Source of the DNA: Bacteroidota bacterium
GTDB lineage: Bacteria; Bacteroidota; Bacteroidia; Bacteroidales; P3
Direction of reading: 5' to 3'
NCBI GenBank assembly: GCA_017860275.1
Contig: JAFNAQ010000004.1
Location: 1-64,000, forward strand
Length of the DNA: 64,000 nt
In this document: one piece after another, positions 17,955 to 25,593 of the stretch
How the letters are laid out: each line of letters starts with the position of its first letter
Position numbering within the stretch: position 1 is the stretch's first letter
Notes under the pieces: generated by a model
Told to the model about the DNA's origin: nothing
Database searches by the model: none
Seen by the model: the letters and a program-made list of their open reading frames with translations, nothing else
Made by a program: the position numbers and the translations under genes

Positions 17955-18581
17955 ATGAGAAAGGGTAATTTTCTTAAGGCTAAACATAATTTCTTTATAT
18001 ATCCATTCTTTCAATTCTATACCAAGATAATGATAAGAAGGAAGTTTCACTCTGTCATTATTGAGAAAAAGGATATTGACACAAGAAAACCAATACTTCT
18101 TATCTCTAATCACATCTCTTGGTGGGATGGATTTTGGGCAATGTATATAAATCTAAAGATTTTAAAGAAGAAATTCTATTTTATGATGCACGAAAAGCAA
18201 CTTTTAGAATATAAATTCTTCAATCAAACAGGAGGATTCTCCATTAATAATCAATATAGACATATAATTGACTCAATTAATTATTCTTCAAGTATATTAG
18301 AAAACAAGAATAACCTCTTGGTAATCTATCCACAAGGAGAGATAAACTCCATTTACCAATCTGAATTTGTATTTAAAAGAGGAATAGAGAAAATAATCAA
18401 CCAAAAAGATATTAGCTTGGTATTTTCAGCAAACCTTATTGATTATTTCTCAAACCAAAAGCCTTCGATATTTATTTACTTAGAAGAATATCAAGGAGAT
18501 AATAATCTAAAAGAGATTGAAAAGGCATATAATGAGTTCTATAAAAATTCTATTAAAAAACAAACACATAGAGAAGGATGA
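17955..18581 (+). CDS. PlsC-like acyltransferase, probably carotenoid-linked (CruD-like role)
   Basis: 208 residues. Carries the acyltransferase HX4D motif as NHISWWDG (His53, Asp58) and a substrate-binding block around YPQGEI at about 133-138, where lysophosphatidate acyltransferases have EGTR/PEG. In known systems (chlorobactene lauroyltransferase, staphyloxanthin CrtO) an acyltransferase beside a glycosyltransferase esterifies the carotenoid sugar with a fatty acid. Here it sits between a hydratase and a GT2 gene, which supports that role but does not prove it. Confidence 0.72.
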   Translation: MRKGNFLKAKHNFFIYPFFQFYTKIMIRRKFHSVIIEKKDIDTRKPILLISNHISWWDGFWAMYINLKILKKKFYFMMHEKQLLEYKFFNQTGGFSINNQYRHIIDSINYSSSILENKNNLLVIYPQGEINSIYQSEFVFKRGIEKIINQKDISLVFSANLIDYFSNQKPSIFIYLEEYQGDNNLKEIEKAYNEFYKNSIKKQTHREG

Positions 18582-19672
18582 TAAAATATATTTCAATTTT
18601 TATTCTATTTTTCTCTTTGTTTCAACTTCTGATAAGCCTTGTGAATTGGGTTTTTAGAGTAAGGCTTAAAAAGGAAATTAAAACAAAAACGAATAAGAGA
18701 ATATCAATACTGATTCCAGCAAGAAACGAAGAAGAAAATATTGGGAATATACTTGAGGATTTAATCTCCACAAGCACTATTATTATGGAAATACTTGTTT
18801 TCGACGATGAGTCAAGCGATAATACTCAAAATATTACTAAAGAATACTCTCTAAGAGATTCAAGGATAAGACTAATAGAATCAAATGGTTTGGAAAGAGG
18901 TTGGATGGGGAAGAATTTTGCCTGCCATAATCTATCCCTCTTAGCAAAAGGAGATTATTTTCTTTTTATCGATTCTGATGTAAGGATAAAGAATGATGTT
19001 ATTGAAAAAGCTCTTAACTATGCTATTTCTAAGAAATTAGATCTATTAAGCGTTTTCCCATATCAGATTATGATAAGCAAGGGAGAGAAAATATCTATTC
19101 CTAATATGAACTATATTCTCCTTTCCCTACTTGCACTTCCTTTGGTGCTTTACTCAAAATTCTCTTCAATTTCTGCTGCCAATGGTCAGTTTATGCTTTT
19201 CAAAGCAGATACATATAAGAATATTCTACCTCATAAACTATTCAAAACAAGCAAGGCAGAGGATATAGAAATATCTCGTTACTATAAAAAGAAAAATCTA
19301 AGAATTGCTTGCCTTGCATCTATTAAGGATATATCTTGCAGAATGTATAATTCTCTTGAAGAGTCTATCCAAGGATTTTCAAAAAATATAAACTACTTCT
19401 TTGGTAATTCCTACGTTTTAGCAATACTCTTCTGGCTACTAACATGTTTTGGTTTTGTATCTTTTTTAGTTAAGGGAGACTTTCTTCTACTATTTGTTTA
19501 TTTATTTATTATTCTAATAAAAAGGATATTTATTAGCCTAACATCTAACCAAAGTGTTGGAGACAATCTAAAATACTTAATCCATCAGCAGTTTATTCTT
19601 GGGAAAATAATATTGAAATCTATTCAAAATAAGAGAAATAAGGGATTAAAATGGAAGGGCAGAACAATATGA
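18578..19672 (+). CDS. Glycosyltransferase family 2, probable carotenoid glycosyltransferase
   Basis: 364 residues. One N-terminal membrane segment (about 1-20), the GT-A domain (ISILIPARNEEENIGNI, then DDESSDNT, with DSD at about 132-134), and two or three C-terminal membrane segments (about 285-325). The layout is that of CruC/CrtQ-type enzymes, which attach a sugar to hydroxylated or carboxylated carotenoids at the inner membrane. It overlaps the genes on both sides by a few bases, so it is translated as part of the carotenoid operon. Confidence 0.78.
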   Translation: MIKYISIFILFFSLFQLLISLVNWVFRVRLKKEIKTKTNKRISILIPARNEEENIGNILEDLISTSTIIMEILVFDDESSDNTQNITKEYSLRDSRIRLIESNGLERGWMGKNFACHNLSLLAKGDYFLFIDSDVRIKNDVIEKALNYAISKKLDLLSVFPYQIMISKGEKISIPNMNYILLSLLALPLVLYSKFSSISAANGQFMLFKADTYKNILPHKLFKTSKAEDIEISRYYKKKNLRIACLASIKDISCRMYNSLEESIQGFSKNINYFFGNSYVLAILFWLLTCFGFVSFLVKGDFLLLFVYLFIILIKRIFISLTSNQSVGDNLKYLIHQQFILGKIILKSIQNKRNKGLKWKGRTI

Positions 19673-20979
19673 AACAAAGAATAAGTATTTTTTGGTTTAG
19701 AAGAGACCTTAGATTGGAGGATAACCATGGGCTTTTTAAGGCTTTAACCTCATCGAACAAGGTTTTGCCTATATTTATTTTTGATACAGAAATATTAAAA
19801 CAATTCCCAGATATTTACGACAAGAGGATTAGTTTCATCTTCCAAACTCTTGAAGATATAAACTCTAAGCTAAGTAAGGAGTATCAATCTTCAATTAAGT
19901 ATTTCTACGGCAATCCTATTGAAGTTTTTAAATCTCTTAAGGAAACATATATTATTGATTCCCTTTATTTCAACCAAGACTACGAGCCTTATGCAATAAA
20001 GAGAGATAAGGAAATTGAAGACTTTTTAACTGAGAATAATACAAAGGTATTTTGCTTTAAGGATTCTACTATCTTTCATAAAGATGAGGTTAGAAAACCT
20101 GATTCAAAACCCTATACTGTCTATACTCCTTATTCTAAAGTTTGGTTGGAGAAATTCAAGGAAACAGAAATAGAACACTATCCGAGTGAGAAATATCTTA
20201 GTAACTTACTTAGCCTTGAAAACAATAATTTTGATTTAGAGCATATTGGTTATAAGCCTTGCGGAGATTCTTTTCCCAAATATATAATTGATGAGGATAT
20301 TATAATTAATTACGAAAACACTCGAGATAAACCATATCTCGAAAAGGGAGTAAGTAGGGTTGGGGTAGAACTTCGCTTTGGAAGAATAAGTATTAGAAAT
20401 CTTGTTGAAACTGCCAATAGATTAAGTCTAATATATTTAAAAGAACTTATTTGGAGAGAATTCTTTATGCAGATTCTCTATCATTTTCCTTACGTTGAAA
20501 ACTCTTGCTTTAAGTCGAAATACAATAGAATTTCATGGGGAAATAATGAAGAGTTATTTGAGAAATGGTGTGAGGGCATGACTGGTTATCCTATTGTTGA
20601 TGCAGGAATGAGGGAGTTAAATTCTACTGGTTTTATGCATAATAGAGTAAGAATGATTACAGCAAGTTTTCTAACAAAGCATCTTTTTATTGATTGGAGA
20701 TGGGGTGAGCTATATTTTGCTAATAAACTCTTGGATTACGAACTTTCTTCCAATAATGGGAATTGGCAATGGGTTGCAGGCTCTGGTTGTGATGCTTCTC
20801 CATATTTTAGGATATTCAACCCAATAACTCAGCAAAAGAAATTCGATCCTGGATTTATTTATATCAAGAAATGGGTTCCTGAATTTGGGACAAAAGATTA
20901 TCCAAAGCCAATTATAGACCATAGTTTTGCAAGAAATAGAACCTTATCAAGATTTAAAAAAGACTTAGAAAATGAATAG
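19669..20979 (+). CDS. phr: Deoxyribodipyrimidine photolyase (cryptochrome/photolyase family)
   Basis: 436 residues from ATG 19669, which overlaps the previous stop as ATGA; an in-frame ATG at 19651 lies inside the upstream gene. N-terminal antenna-binding domain (ISIFWFRRDLRLEDNHGL) and C-terminal FAD domain with LIWREFFMQILYHFP, WCEGMTGYPIVDAGMREL, and NNGNWQWVAGSGCDASPYFR, the core of class I CPD photolyases. It uses blue light to split cyclobutane pyrimidine dimers. Being inside a pigment operon implies that light exposure is a real stress for this organism. Confidence 0.92.
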   Translation: MKQRISIFWFRRDLRLEDNHGLFKALTSSNKVLPIFIFDTEILKQFPDIYDKRISFIFQTLEDINSKLSKEYQSSIKYFYGNPIEVFKSLKETYIIDSLYFNQDYEPYAIKRDKEIEDFLTENNTKVFCFKDSTIFHKDEVRKPDSKPYTVYTPYSKVWLEKFKETEIEHYPSEKYLSNLLSLENNNFDLEHIGYKPCGDSFPKYIIDEDIIINYENTRDKPYLEKGVSRVGVELRFGRISIRNLVETANRLSLIYLKELIWREFFMQILYHFPYVENSCFKSKYNRISWGNNEELFEKWCEGMTGYPIVDAGMRELNSTGFMHNRVRMITASFLTKHLFIDWRWGELYFANKLLDYELSSNNGNWQWVAGSGCDASPYFRIFNPITQQKKFDPGFIYIKKWVPEFGTKDYPKPIIDHSFARNRTLSRFKKDLENE

Positions 20980-21709
20980 GAAGACATATTTTCGATTATC
21001 CTTATTACTTATTCTCTGCTTAATATCTCTAAATTCTTATTCAAGCAATGAGAAGATAATAATCTACAATTCCTATATCAACGACAATATGGAAGTGTGG
21101 AAGAAGACTATTGATGCTATGCATTTTGAAGCTAAAAAGGATAATCAAAGAGTATTAGAGTTATTGAATTACGAATATGGTTATATTGGTTGGTGTATTG
21201 GAAAGAAAAAATTTGAAGAGGCTAAACAATATATTAGAAGAAGCCAAGAAAGGATGAATAGATTAAAGAAGATTAAGGCTAATATACCAATCATTCACGC
21301 CTATCAATCTGCATACTACGGCTTTGAGATTGGATTAAACAAAATAAAAGCTCCATTTGTTGGTCCAAAGAGTATTGAAGAGGCAGAGAAGTCAATTAAT
21401 ATAGATAAGAATAATTATTTTGGATATATACAATTAGGGAATATTGAATACTATATGCCTTCTGCTTTTGGTGGCTCTAAACAAAAAGCTTTGGAGTATT
21501 ATATTAAAGCAAAGCAAATTATGGATAAGAATAAGCCTGAGAACGATTGGACTTATATTAATTTGATTGCAATTATCGGGATGAATTATCAAGAATTGAA
21601 AAACTTTAAAAAAGCAGATGAATATTATAAATTAGCCCTTAAGATTTCTCCTGAATTTAAGTGGGTTAAGAATGAATTATATCCTCAATTTCTAAAAAAA
21701 CAAAACTAA
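20972..21709 (+). CDS. Secreted TPR-like protein in the carotenoid operon
   Basis: 245 residues. Signal peptide at about 1-26 (MNRKTYFRLSLLLILCLISL). The rest is helical with TPR-like spacing: GSKQKALEYYIKAKQIMD near 165-180 and NFKKADEYYKLALKISPEFKW near 215-235 look like two TPR units. It overlaps phr by 8 bp and lies 1 bp before crtI, so it is certainly co-transcribed with carotenoid genes. I do not recognise a named family; a periplasmic scaffold or carotenoid trafficking role is only a guess. Confidence 0.7.
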   Translation: MNRKTYFRLSLLLILCLISLNSYSSNEKIIIYNSYINDNMEVWKKTIDAMHFEAKKDNQRVLELLNYEYGYIGWCIGKKKFEEAKQYIRRSQERMNRLKKIKANIPIIHAYQSAYYGFEIGLNKIKAPFVGPKSIEEAEKSINIDKNNYFGYIQLGNIEYYMPSAFGGSKQKALEYYIKAKQIMDKNKPENDWTYINLIAIIGMNYQELKNFKKADEYYKLALKISPEFKWVKNELYPQFLKKQN

Positions 21710-21710
21710 T

Positions 21711-23183
21711 ATGAATAAAAAAGTTATTATTGTAGGCGCTGGTTTAGGTGCATTAGCAAGCGGATTGCTTTTATCAAGAAAAGGTTATAAGGTTGAATTT
21801 ATTGAAAAGAACAACCAAGCTGGAGGAAGACTTAATCAAATTAAAAAGGATGGATTTACCTTCGATACAGGTCCAAGCTTCTTTAGTATGTCTTTTGTTT
21901 TTAAAGACTTTATTGAAAAATGCGGACTAGATATTCCTTTTAAATTTGTTGAGTTAGACCCTCTTTATAGCGTAAACTTTAAGGGCAGTGATAAAACCTT
22001 TCATCTTAATAAGGATATAAAACAACTTGCTAAACAATTTGAGGATATTGAACCTGATTTCGAAGAGAAAATGGAGAAATACCTTAAGAAGAGCAAACAA
22101 CTTTTCGAAGACACTTTCGATATTGTAATTAGAAATAATTTTGATAGCGTTTTTGACTATGTATTTAAACTAATGCAGGTAAACCCTATTCATATTCCTC
22201 AGCTTTTCAATAGCTTCTATACTCATGTTCAAAAACATTTCTCTTCAAAAGAGGCTAAGCAAGTTATTTCATTAGTTGCCTTTTTCTTAGGAAGAACTCC
22301 TTTCGATACTATGGCAATTTACAGCCTTCTTTCTTATACAGAATTTCGCCACGATGGATATTATAATGTTGAGGGTGGAATGTATAATATTGTAAATGGA
22401 TTAGTCGGAGAATTAGAAAAGAATGGTGCTGTTTTTCATTATAACAGTGAGATAGTTAAGGTTGAGAAGGAAAACGATAAGGTCAAGAAAGTAATTGATA
22501 AGGAAGGGAAAGAGTATTTAGGTGATGTGTTTTTAATTAATGCTGATGCTGCTTTATTTAGAGGAAGAGTATTAAACAGAGAGAAATACTGTGAAAATAA
22601 ACTCTCTAAGATGGAATGGACAATGGGATATCTAACTTTCTATGTTGGAATAAAGGGGAAACTACCTCAACTAGACCTTCATAACTACTATCTTGGAGAT
22701 AATTTCGAAGAGTATGCAAAAGACGTAATGCATAAGCCTGACACTCTTCAAAAGCCTTATTTCTATGTAAATAATGTATCAAAATATAATCCTGAGTGTG
22801 CACCAGAAGGCTGCGAAAGTCTTTTCTTCGTTTGCCCTGTACCTAATCTTCAATACAAAAACAATTGGGATGATGCAGAGGATATAGTTAACAGCATATT
22901 AGAAGATTTTTCAAAGAGAATAGACATAGATATTATCCCTAATATAATTACCAAAACAATTTATACCCCAAAGGATTGGCAAGATAAGTTTAACCTATAT
23001 CAAGGAAGCGGCTTAGGACTATCGCATAAACTAATGCAAATAGGAGGATTACGCCCAAGAAACTTTGATGAAGAGTTCTCAAATATGTTCTATGTAGGAG
23101 CCTCAACCCTACCAGGAGCGGGACTTCCAATGGCAGTAATAAGCGCAGAACTCGCAGTTGAAAGAATATTAGAAATGGAATAA
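21711..23183 (+). CDS. crtI: Phytoene desaturase (CrtI family)
   Basis: 490 residues. N-terminal FAD/NAD-binding motif GAGLGALASGLLLSRKGY with the following EKNNQAGGRL, and the C-terminal CrtI signature YVGASTLPGAGLPMAVISAE near 463-482. These enzymes introduce conjugated double bonds into phytoene (or dehydrosqualene), giving coloured polyenes. Last gene of the carotenoid operon. It is the only desaturase here, so it presumably carries out all desaturation steps. Confidence 0.9.
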   Translation: MNKKVIIVGAGLGALASGLLLSRKGYKVEFIEKNNQAGGRLNQIKKDGFTFDTGPSFFSMSFVFKDFIEKCGLDIPFKFVELDPLYSVNFKGSDKTFHLNKDIKQLAKQFEDIEPDFEEKMEKYLKKSKQLFEDTFDIVIRNNFDSVFDYVFKLMQVNPIHIPQLFNSFYTHVQKHFSSKEAKQVISLVAFFLGRTPFDTMAIYSLLSYTEFRHDGYYNVEGGMYNIVNGLVGELEKNGAVFHYNSEIVKVEKENDKVKKVIDKEGKEYLGDVFLINADAALFRGRVLNREKYCENKLSKMEWTMGYLTFYVGIKGKLPQLDLHNYYLGDNFEEYAKDVMHKPDTLQKPYFYVNNVSKYNPECAPEGCESLFFVCPVPNLQYKNNWDDAEDIVNSILEDFSKRIDIDIIPNIITKTIYTPKDWQDKFNLYQGSGLGLSHKLMQIGGLRPRNFDEEFSNMFYVGASTLPGAGLPMAVISAELAVERILEME

Positions 23184-23199
23184 ATGAACCCCTAAAATA

Positions 23200-23276
23200 G
23201 ATTAAAGAGATAGCCACACTCCCTTTTGATTCTACTAACACTACATCTAAGAGACAGCAACCCTATCTCTTTAATC
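23200..23276. repeat. 14-bp inverted repeat after crtI
   Basis: GATTAAAGAGATAG (23200-23213) and CTATCTCTTTAATC (23263-23276) are perfect complements with a 49-bp loop. It begins 17 bp after the crtI stop codon. The loop is long for a terminator and there is no T run, so the role is unclear. Confidence 0.55.
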
Positions 23277-23341
23277 CACGCCACCCAATCTTCAACCCCT
23301 CCAACCCAAACCAAACCCCACTCCACTATCTCAAAGCAAAA

Positions 23342-23368
23342 AAGAGGCAAAATAATATTCCGCCTCTT
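23342..23368. terminator. Stem-loop between crtI and the first lipoprotein cassette
   Basis: AAGAGGC and GCCTCTT form a 7-bp stem preceded by an A run, consistent with a bidirectional terminator between converging genes. Confidence 0.5.
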
Positions 23369-23446
23369 CTATAATTTAATTTGTATTGTCTTGTAATTTC
23401 AAACTATTAATAGAACAACTCCTAATCTGATACATTACCCTGTTAT

Positions 23447-23844
23447 GGGCATGAAATATCTATTGCTAATAATTTGTTTCTTCTAAAAGACAAATATAAT
23501 CTGCAATAATCTATTGAATTTATTTTAATATTATTTTCACATTTAATATCAAGAAAATACATAAACTCTTTTGTATTCAAAATATCGTTTTGAAAATTAA
23601 TTACGGTATCTGGCTTGCCAAGAATAGAAACTATGTAGTCTTCCTTTTTATCTATAAGATTTGAGCTATCCCTGATATACAATGCAACACTGGCATTTCT
23701 ATAACCCAAACATCCATTCTTATCTTCCCTCCACATTTTATACATTTTATTTTCCTTTTGTGATAAGTCCGTTTCTTTTTCTAAGAGGATATTACAGCTA
23801 ACATTAGCAAAAAGAAATATTCCTACAAATATTAGTTTTTTCAT
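23447..23844 (-). CDS. Small lipoprotein, cassette 1
   Basis: 132 residues from the ATG at 23844 (MKKLIFVGIFLFANVSC), which gives a clean lipoprotein signal with the lipidated Cys at residue 17. A longer frame up to 23892 reads through the repeated leader and is rejected. The mature part is polar and contains YIRDSSNLIDKKEDYIVSIL and CRLYLSFRRNKLLAIDI; the section IVSILGKPD is reminiscent of SmpA/BLIP-like small folds but I cannot assign a family. It has the same upstream leader and downstream word as the next gene, forming a repeated cassette. Confidence 0.6.
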
Positions 23845-23871
23845 TTTTTTATTATTTATAAGTATCTCTCG

Positions 23872-23990
23872 TCGAGCGGGATTTGTACTCACGCTCTACT
23901 TTAATATTAAGAGTCTTGATTTGCAAGCGGCAAGCCGATGATATAATCTGACACATTACTTTTCTCTTTTAGTTTTAACCTCTTCACTCA
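23872..23990 (-). repeat. 119-bp cassette leader, copy 1
   Basis: Direct repeat of 24431-24548, at roughly 90 percent or better identity by eye. Read on the minus strand it ends 28 bp before the lipoprotein ATG. It contains stems GAGCG/CGCTC, CTTG/CAAG and CGGC-AA-GCCG. The loop differs between copies (CTTGATTTGCAAG here, CTTGCTGTGCAAG there) with pairing kept, and the first stem tolerates a C to T change as a G-U pair. On the minus strand both copies can also encode SNVSDYIIGLPLA followed by NQDS or QQDS and a stop. Confidence 0.65.
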
Positions 23991-24017
23991 AAAATGTCCT
24001 AATCTGATACAATACCA

Positions 24018-24377
24018 CTATTCTCCATCGTAATAATCAAAAACTTGATATTTCCCAGAGGGTTTTATCACTTTCATTTTCAAACTCCCCTCTGCCTTAT
24101 TAACACTATCACCAACTTCAATGAATTCCCAAATATTTCCCGTATCAATAGTGCTACCTTTTATCCAAGGAGTAAGAACAATGTTTTCATAACCATTAAT
24201 TGTAATTACTTTTGTATAATGACCAAATTCATCAATGTATTTATTAGTAATAATCCCGCTTATATTTTTTTTTCTATCTTGCTCTCTGTAATATCCTTTA
24301 CATGACGAAAAATAAAGCAATAATAAAAAAGTTATCAGATAAACTGCCTTTATTCTAAATTTGTTATTCAATTTCAT
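24018..24377 (-). CDS. Small lipoprotein, cassette 2
   Basis: 119 residues. Lipoprotein signal MKLNNKFRIKAVYLITFLLL then LYFSSCKGYY, lipidated Cys at about residue 26. The mature part (GIITNKYIDEFGHYTKVITI, then a segment ending EVGDSVNKAEGSLKMKVIK) looks like a small beta domain; many Bacteroidota lipoproteins and immunity-type proteins share this look, but no family is recognised. It is not obviously homologous to cassette 1 although leader and flanking words are shared. Confidence 0.65.
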   Translation of the reverse strand: MKLNNKFRIKAVYLITFLLLLYFSSCKGYYREQDRKKNISGIITNKYIDEFGHYTKVITINGYENIVLTPWIKGSTIDTGNIWEFIEVGDSVNKAEGSLKMKVIKPSGKYQVFDYYDGE

Positions 24378-24430
24378 AATTTAAAAATCTTATAGGTTTT
24401 GTAGTAACAGAAGTTCCAACGCTTCTCCTC

Positions 24431-24548
24431 TCGAGTGGGGTTTGTACTCACGCTCTATTTTATTATTAAGAGTCTTGCTGTGCAAGCGGCAAGCCGATGA
24501 TATAATCTGACACATTACTTTTCTCTTTTAGTTTTTACTTCTTAACTC
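24431..24548 (-). repeat. 119-bp cassette leader, copy 2
   Basis: Second copy of the leader described at 23872-23990. On the minus strand it ends 54 bp before the ATG of lipoprotein cassette 2. A 16-bp word TAATCTGAYACATTAC brackets each cassette: 23423 and 23944 for the first, 24000 and 24504 for the second (the 24000 copy has one or two changes). Confidence 0.65.
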
Positions 24549-24657
24549 ATTAAGACTACTTTAAATTTTATTTGTGCGCCAAAGGTAATTATATATTTTG
24601 ATATATTATTGTATTTGCAAGATGAATTTAACAGAAATGGGTGTAAAAGGGTATTTT

Positions 24658-25050
24658 TCTAACATTATGCAGGTTTTGATGTTAATTGTTCACAACAGAA
24701 TGGGGCTTTGTAGGTTGAATATTTGAAGGTGAGTGTTGGGTTGGGGGAAATGGTTCGTTAATTTCTTATAATAAATTCTTGAATTTTGGAGAAAAATTCT
24801 TGGAATTTGATGTTTTGGGGAAAATCGGCGATATTTTAGAAAAAGGTTTCGTTTTTTTCCATAAAAACGAAACCTTTTTGGATTTTTCTCTGATATAAAT
24901 TTATGGAAACGAAGTATATTTTCGTGGAAATAAAGATTTTAGGGAAATAGAATAAGATTCTACGAGAATAGAATCAAATTCTATTCTCGTAGAATTTGAT
25001 TCCAGAGCGACAAAACAAGGTTTTTTGTAACTATTATGCGATTTTGATTT
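24658..25050 (+). repeat. Dispersed intergenic repeat, copy B
   Basis: Same block order as copy A. The first 31 bp (from AACATTATGCAGG) are identical to copy A. The central stem is AAAAAGGTTTCG / CGAAACCTTTTT (24841-24878), differing from copy A at several positions on both sides so that pairing is kept. Also present: AAATTCTTGAATTTT and AAATTCTTGGAATTT 21 bp apart (24773, 24794), and a phased array with words TAGAATAAGATTCTA, TAGAATCAAATTCTA and TAGAATTTGATTCCA centred at 24955, 24976 and 24997. Confidence 0.78.
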
Positions 25051-25078
25051 CTTAAAATTAACTAGTCGTAAAATAAAA

Positions 25079-25104
25079 AAGGACTATCAAAAAAGATAGT
25101 CCTT
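25079..25104 (-). terminator. Terminator of tmRNA
   Basis: AAGGACTATC, six A, GATAGTCCTT: a 10-bp perfect stem just beyond the tmRNA 3' end. On the minus strand it is followed by a T-rich run (TTTTTTATTTTA). Confidence 0.8.
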
Positions 25105-25112
25105 AAACATTA

Positions 25113-25505
25113 TGTGGACTTGCAGGGAGTCGAACCCTGGTCCAAACAAGAAACACATAAGCTTTCTACATGCTTATTTTAACTTGAATTTTCGAGAAAG
25201 AGCTGGCGTTAAACAACCTGCCGATTTCCTTATCTTCTTCATTTCATCCTTGCATCGAAGCCCTGCAAGGACTATCTCTATCTCACGAGCACCTCTTTAT
25301 CCTTGACCGTAGAGCTTGGTCTTGGAGAGATGTCTTGCCCCATACACTATGCATAGGTTAAGTTAATCTACTGTGATTCGATTAAGCAGCAAGAGCAAAA
25401 TTAGATTCGCCAATTGTTGTTTTGTAACCTTTGTTAAGGCATTTATTACGTGTGCCTGCATGCTTACTTACCCATTTACCTTGCTGTCAAAACCAAACCA
25501 AGCCC
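25113..25505 (-). ncRNA. ssrA: Transfer-messenger RNA (tmRNA)
   Basis: About 393 nt on the minus strand. 5' GGGCTTG pairs with 3' CAAGTCC to form the tRNA-like acceptor stem, and the T-arm reads CCAGGGTTCGACTCCCTGC. The CCA end is not encoded. The mRNA-like part contains GGC GAA TCT AAT TTT GCT CTT GCT GCT TAA, giving the tag GESNFALAA (with a leading non-encoded Ala), close to the usual Bacteroidota tag ending ALAA. With SmpB it rescues stalled ribosomes and marks products for proteolysis. Ends are estimated to within a few bases. Confidence 0.93.
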
Positions 25506-25593
25506 ATAAGTAAGTTGTTCTAAAAGACATATCAAAATATATGCCAGAATGGTTGTAAACGTTAGATTATTGAAAATGTTACACTAAAGCTAA

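Noticed and set aside
23281-23331. Partial fourth copy of the dispersed repeat (C-rich CCAACCC stretch)
   Set aside because: Only short pyrimidine-rich words are shared; no ordered blocks follow.
23845-23892. N-terminal extension of lipoprotein cassette 1 (MSTNPARREILINN)
   Set aside because: It translates the repeated leader; the internal ATG at 23844 begins a perfect lipoprotein signal.
24045-24305. Plus-strand frame opposite lipoprotein cassette 2
   Set aside because: Shadow of the minus-strand gene, which has a clear lipoprotein signal.
23415-24548. Integron gene cassettes with attC sites
   Set aside because: No GTTRRRY core sites of attC type and no tyrosine integrase gene; the repeated leader does not fold as attC.
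25112-25306. Open frame of 64 codons on the plus strand
   Set aside because: It lies inside the tmRNA gene and its sequence reflects tmRNA stems; not protein coding.
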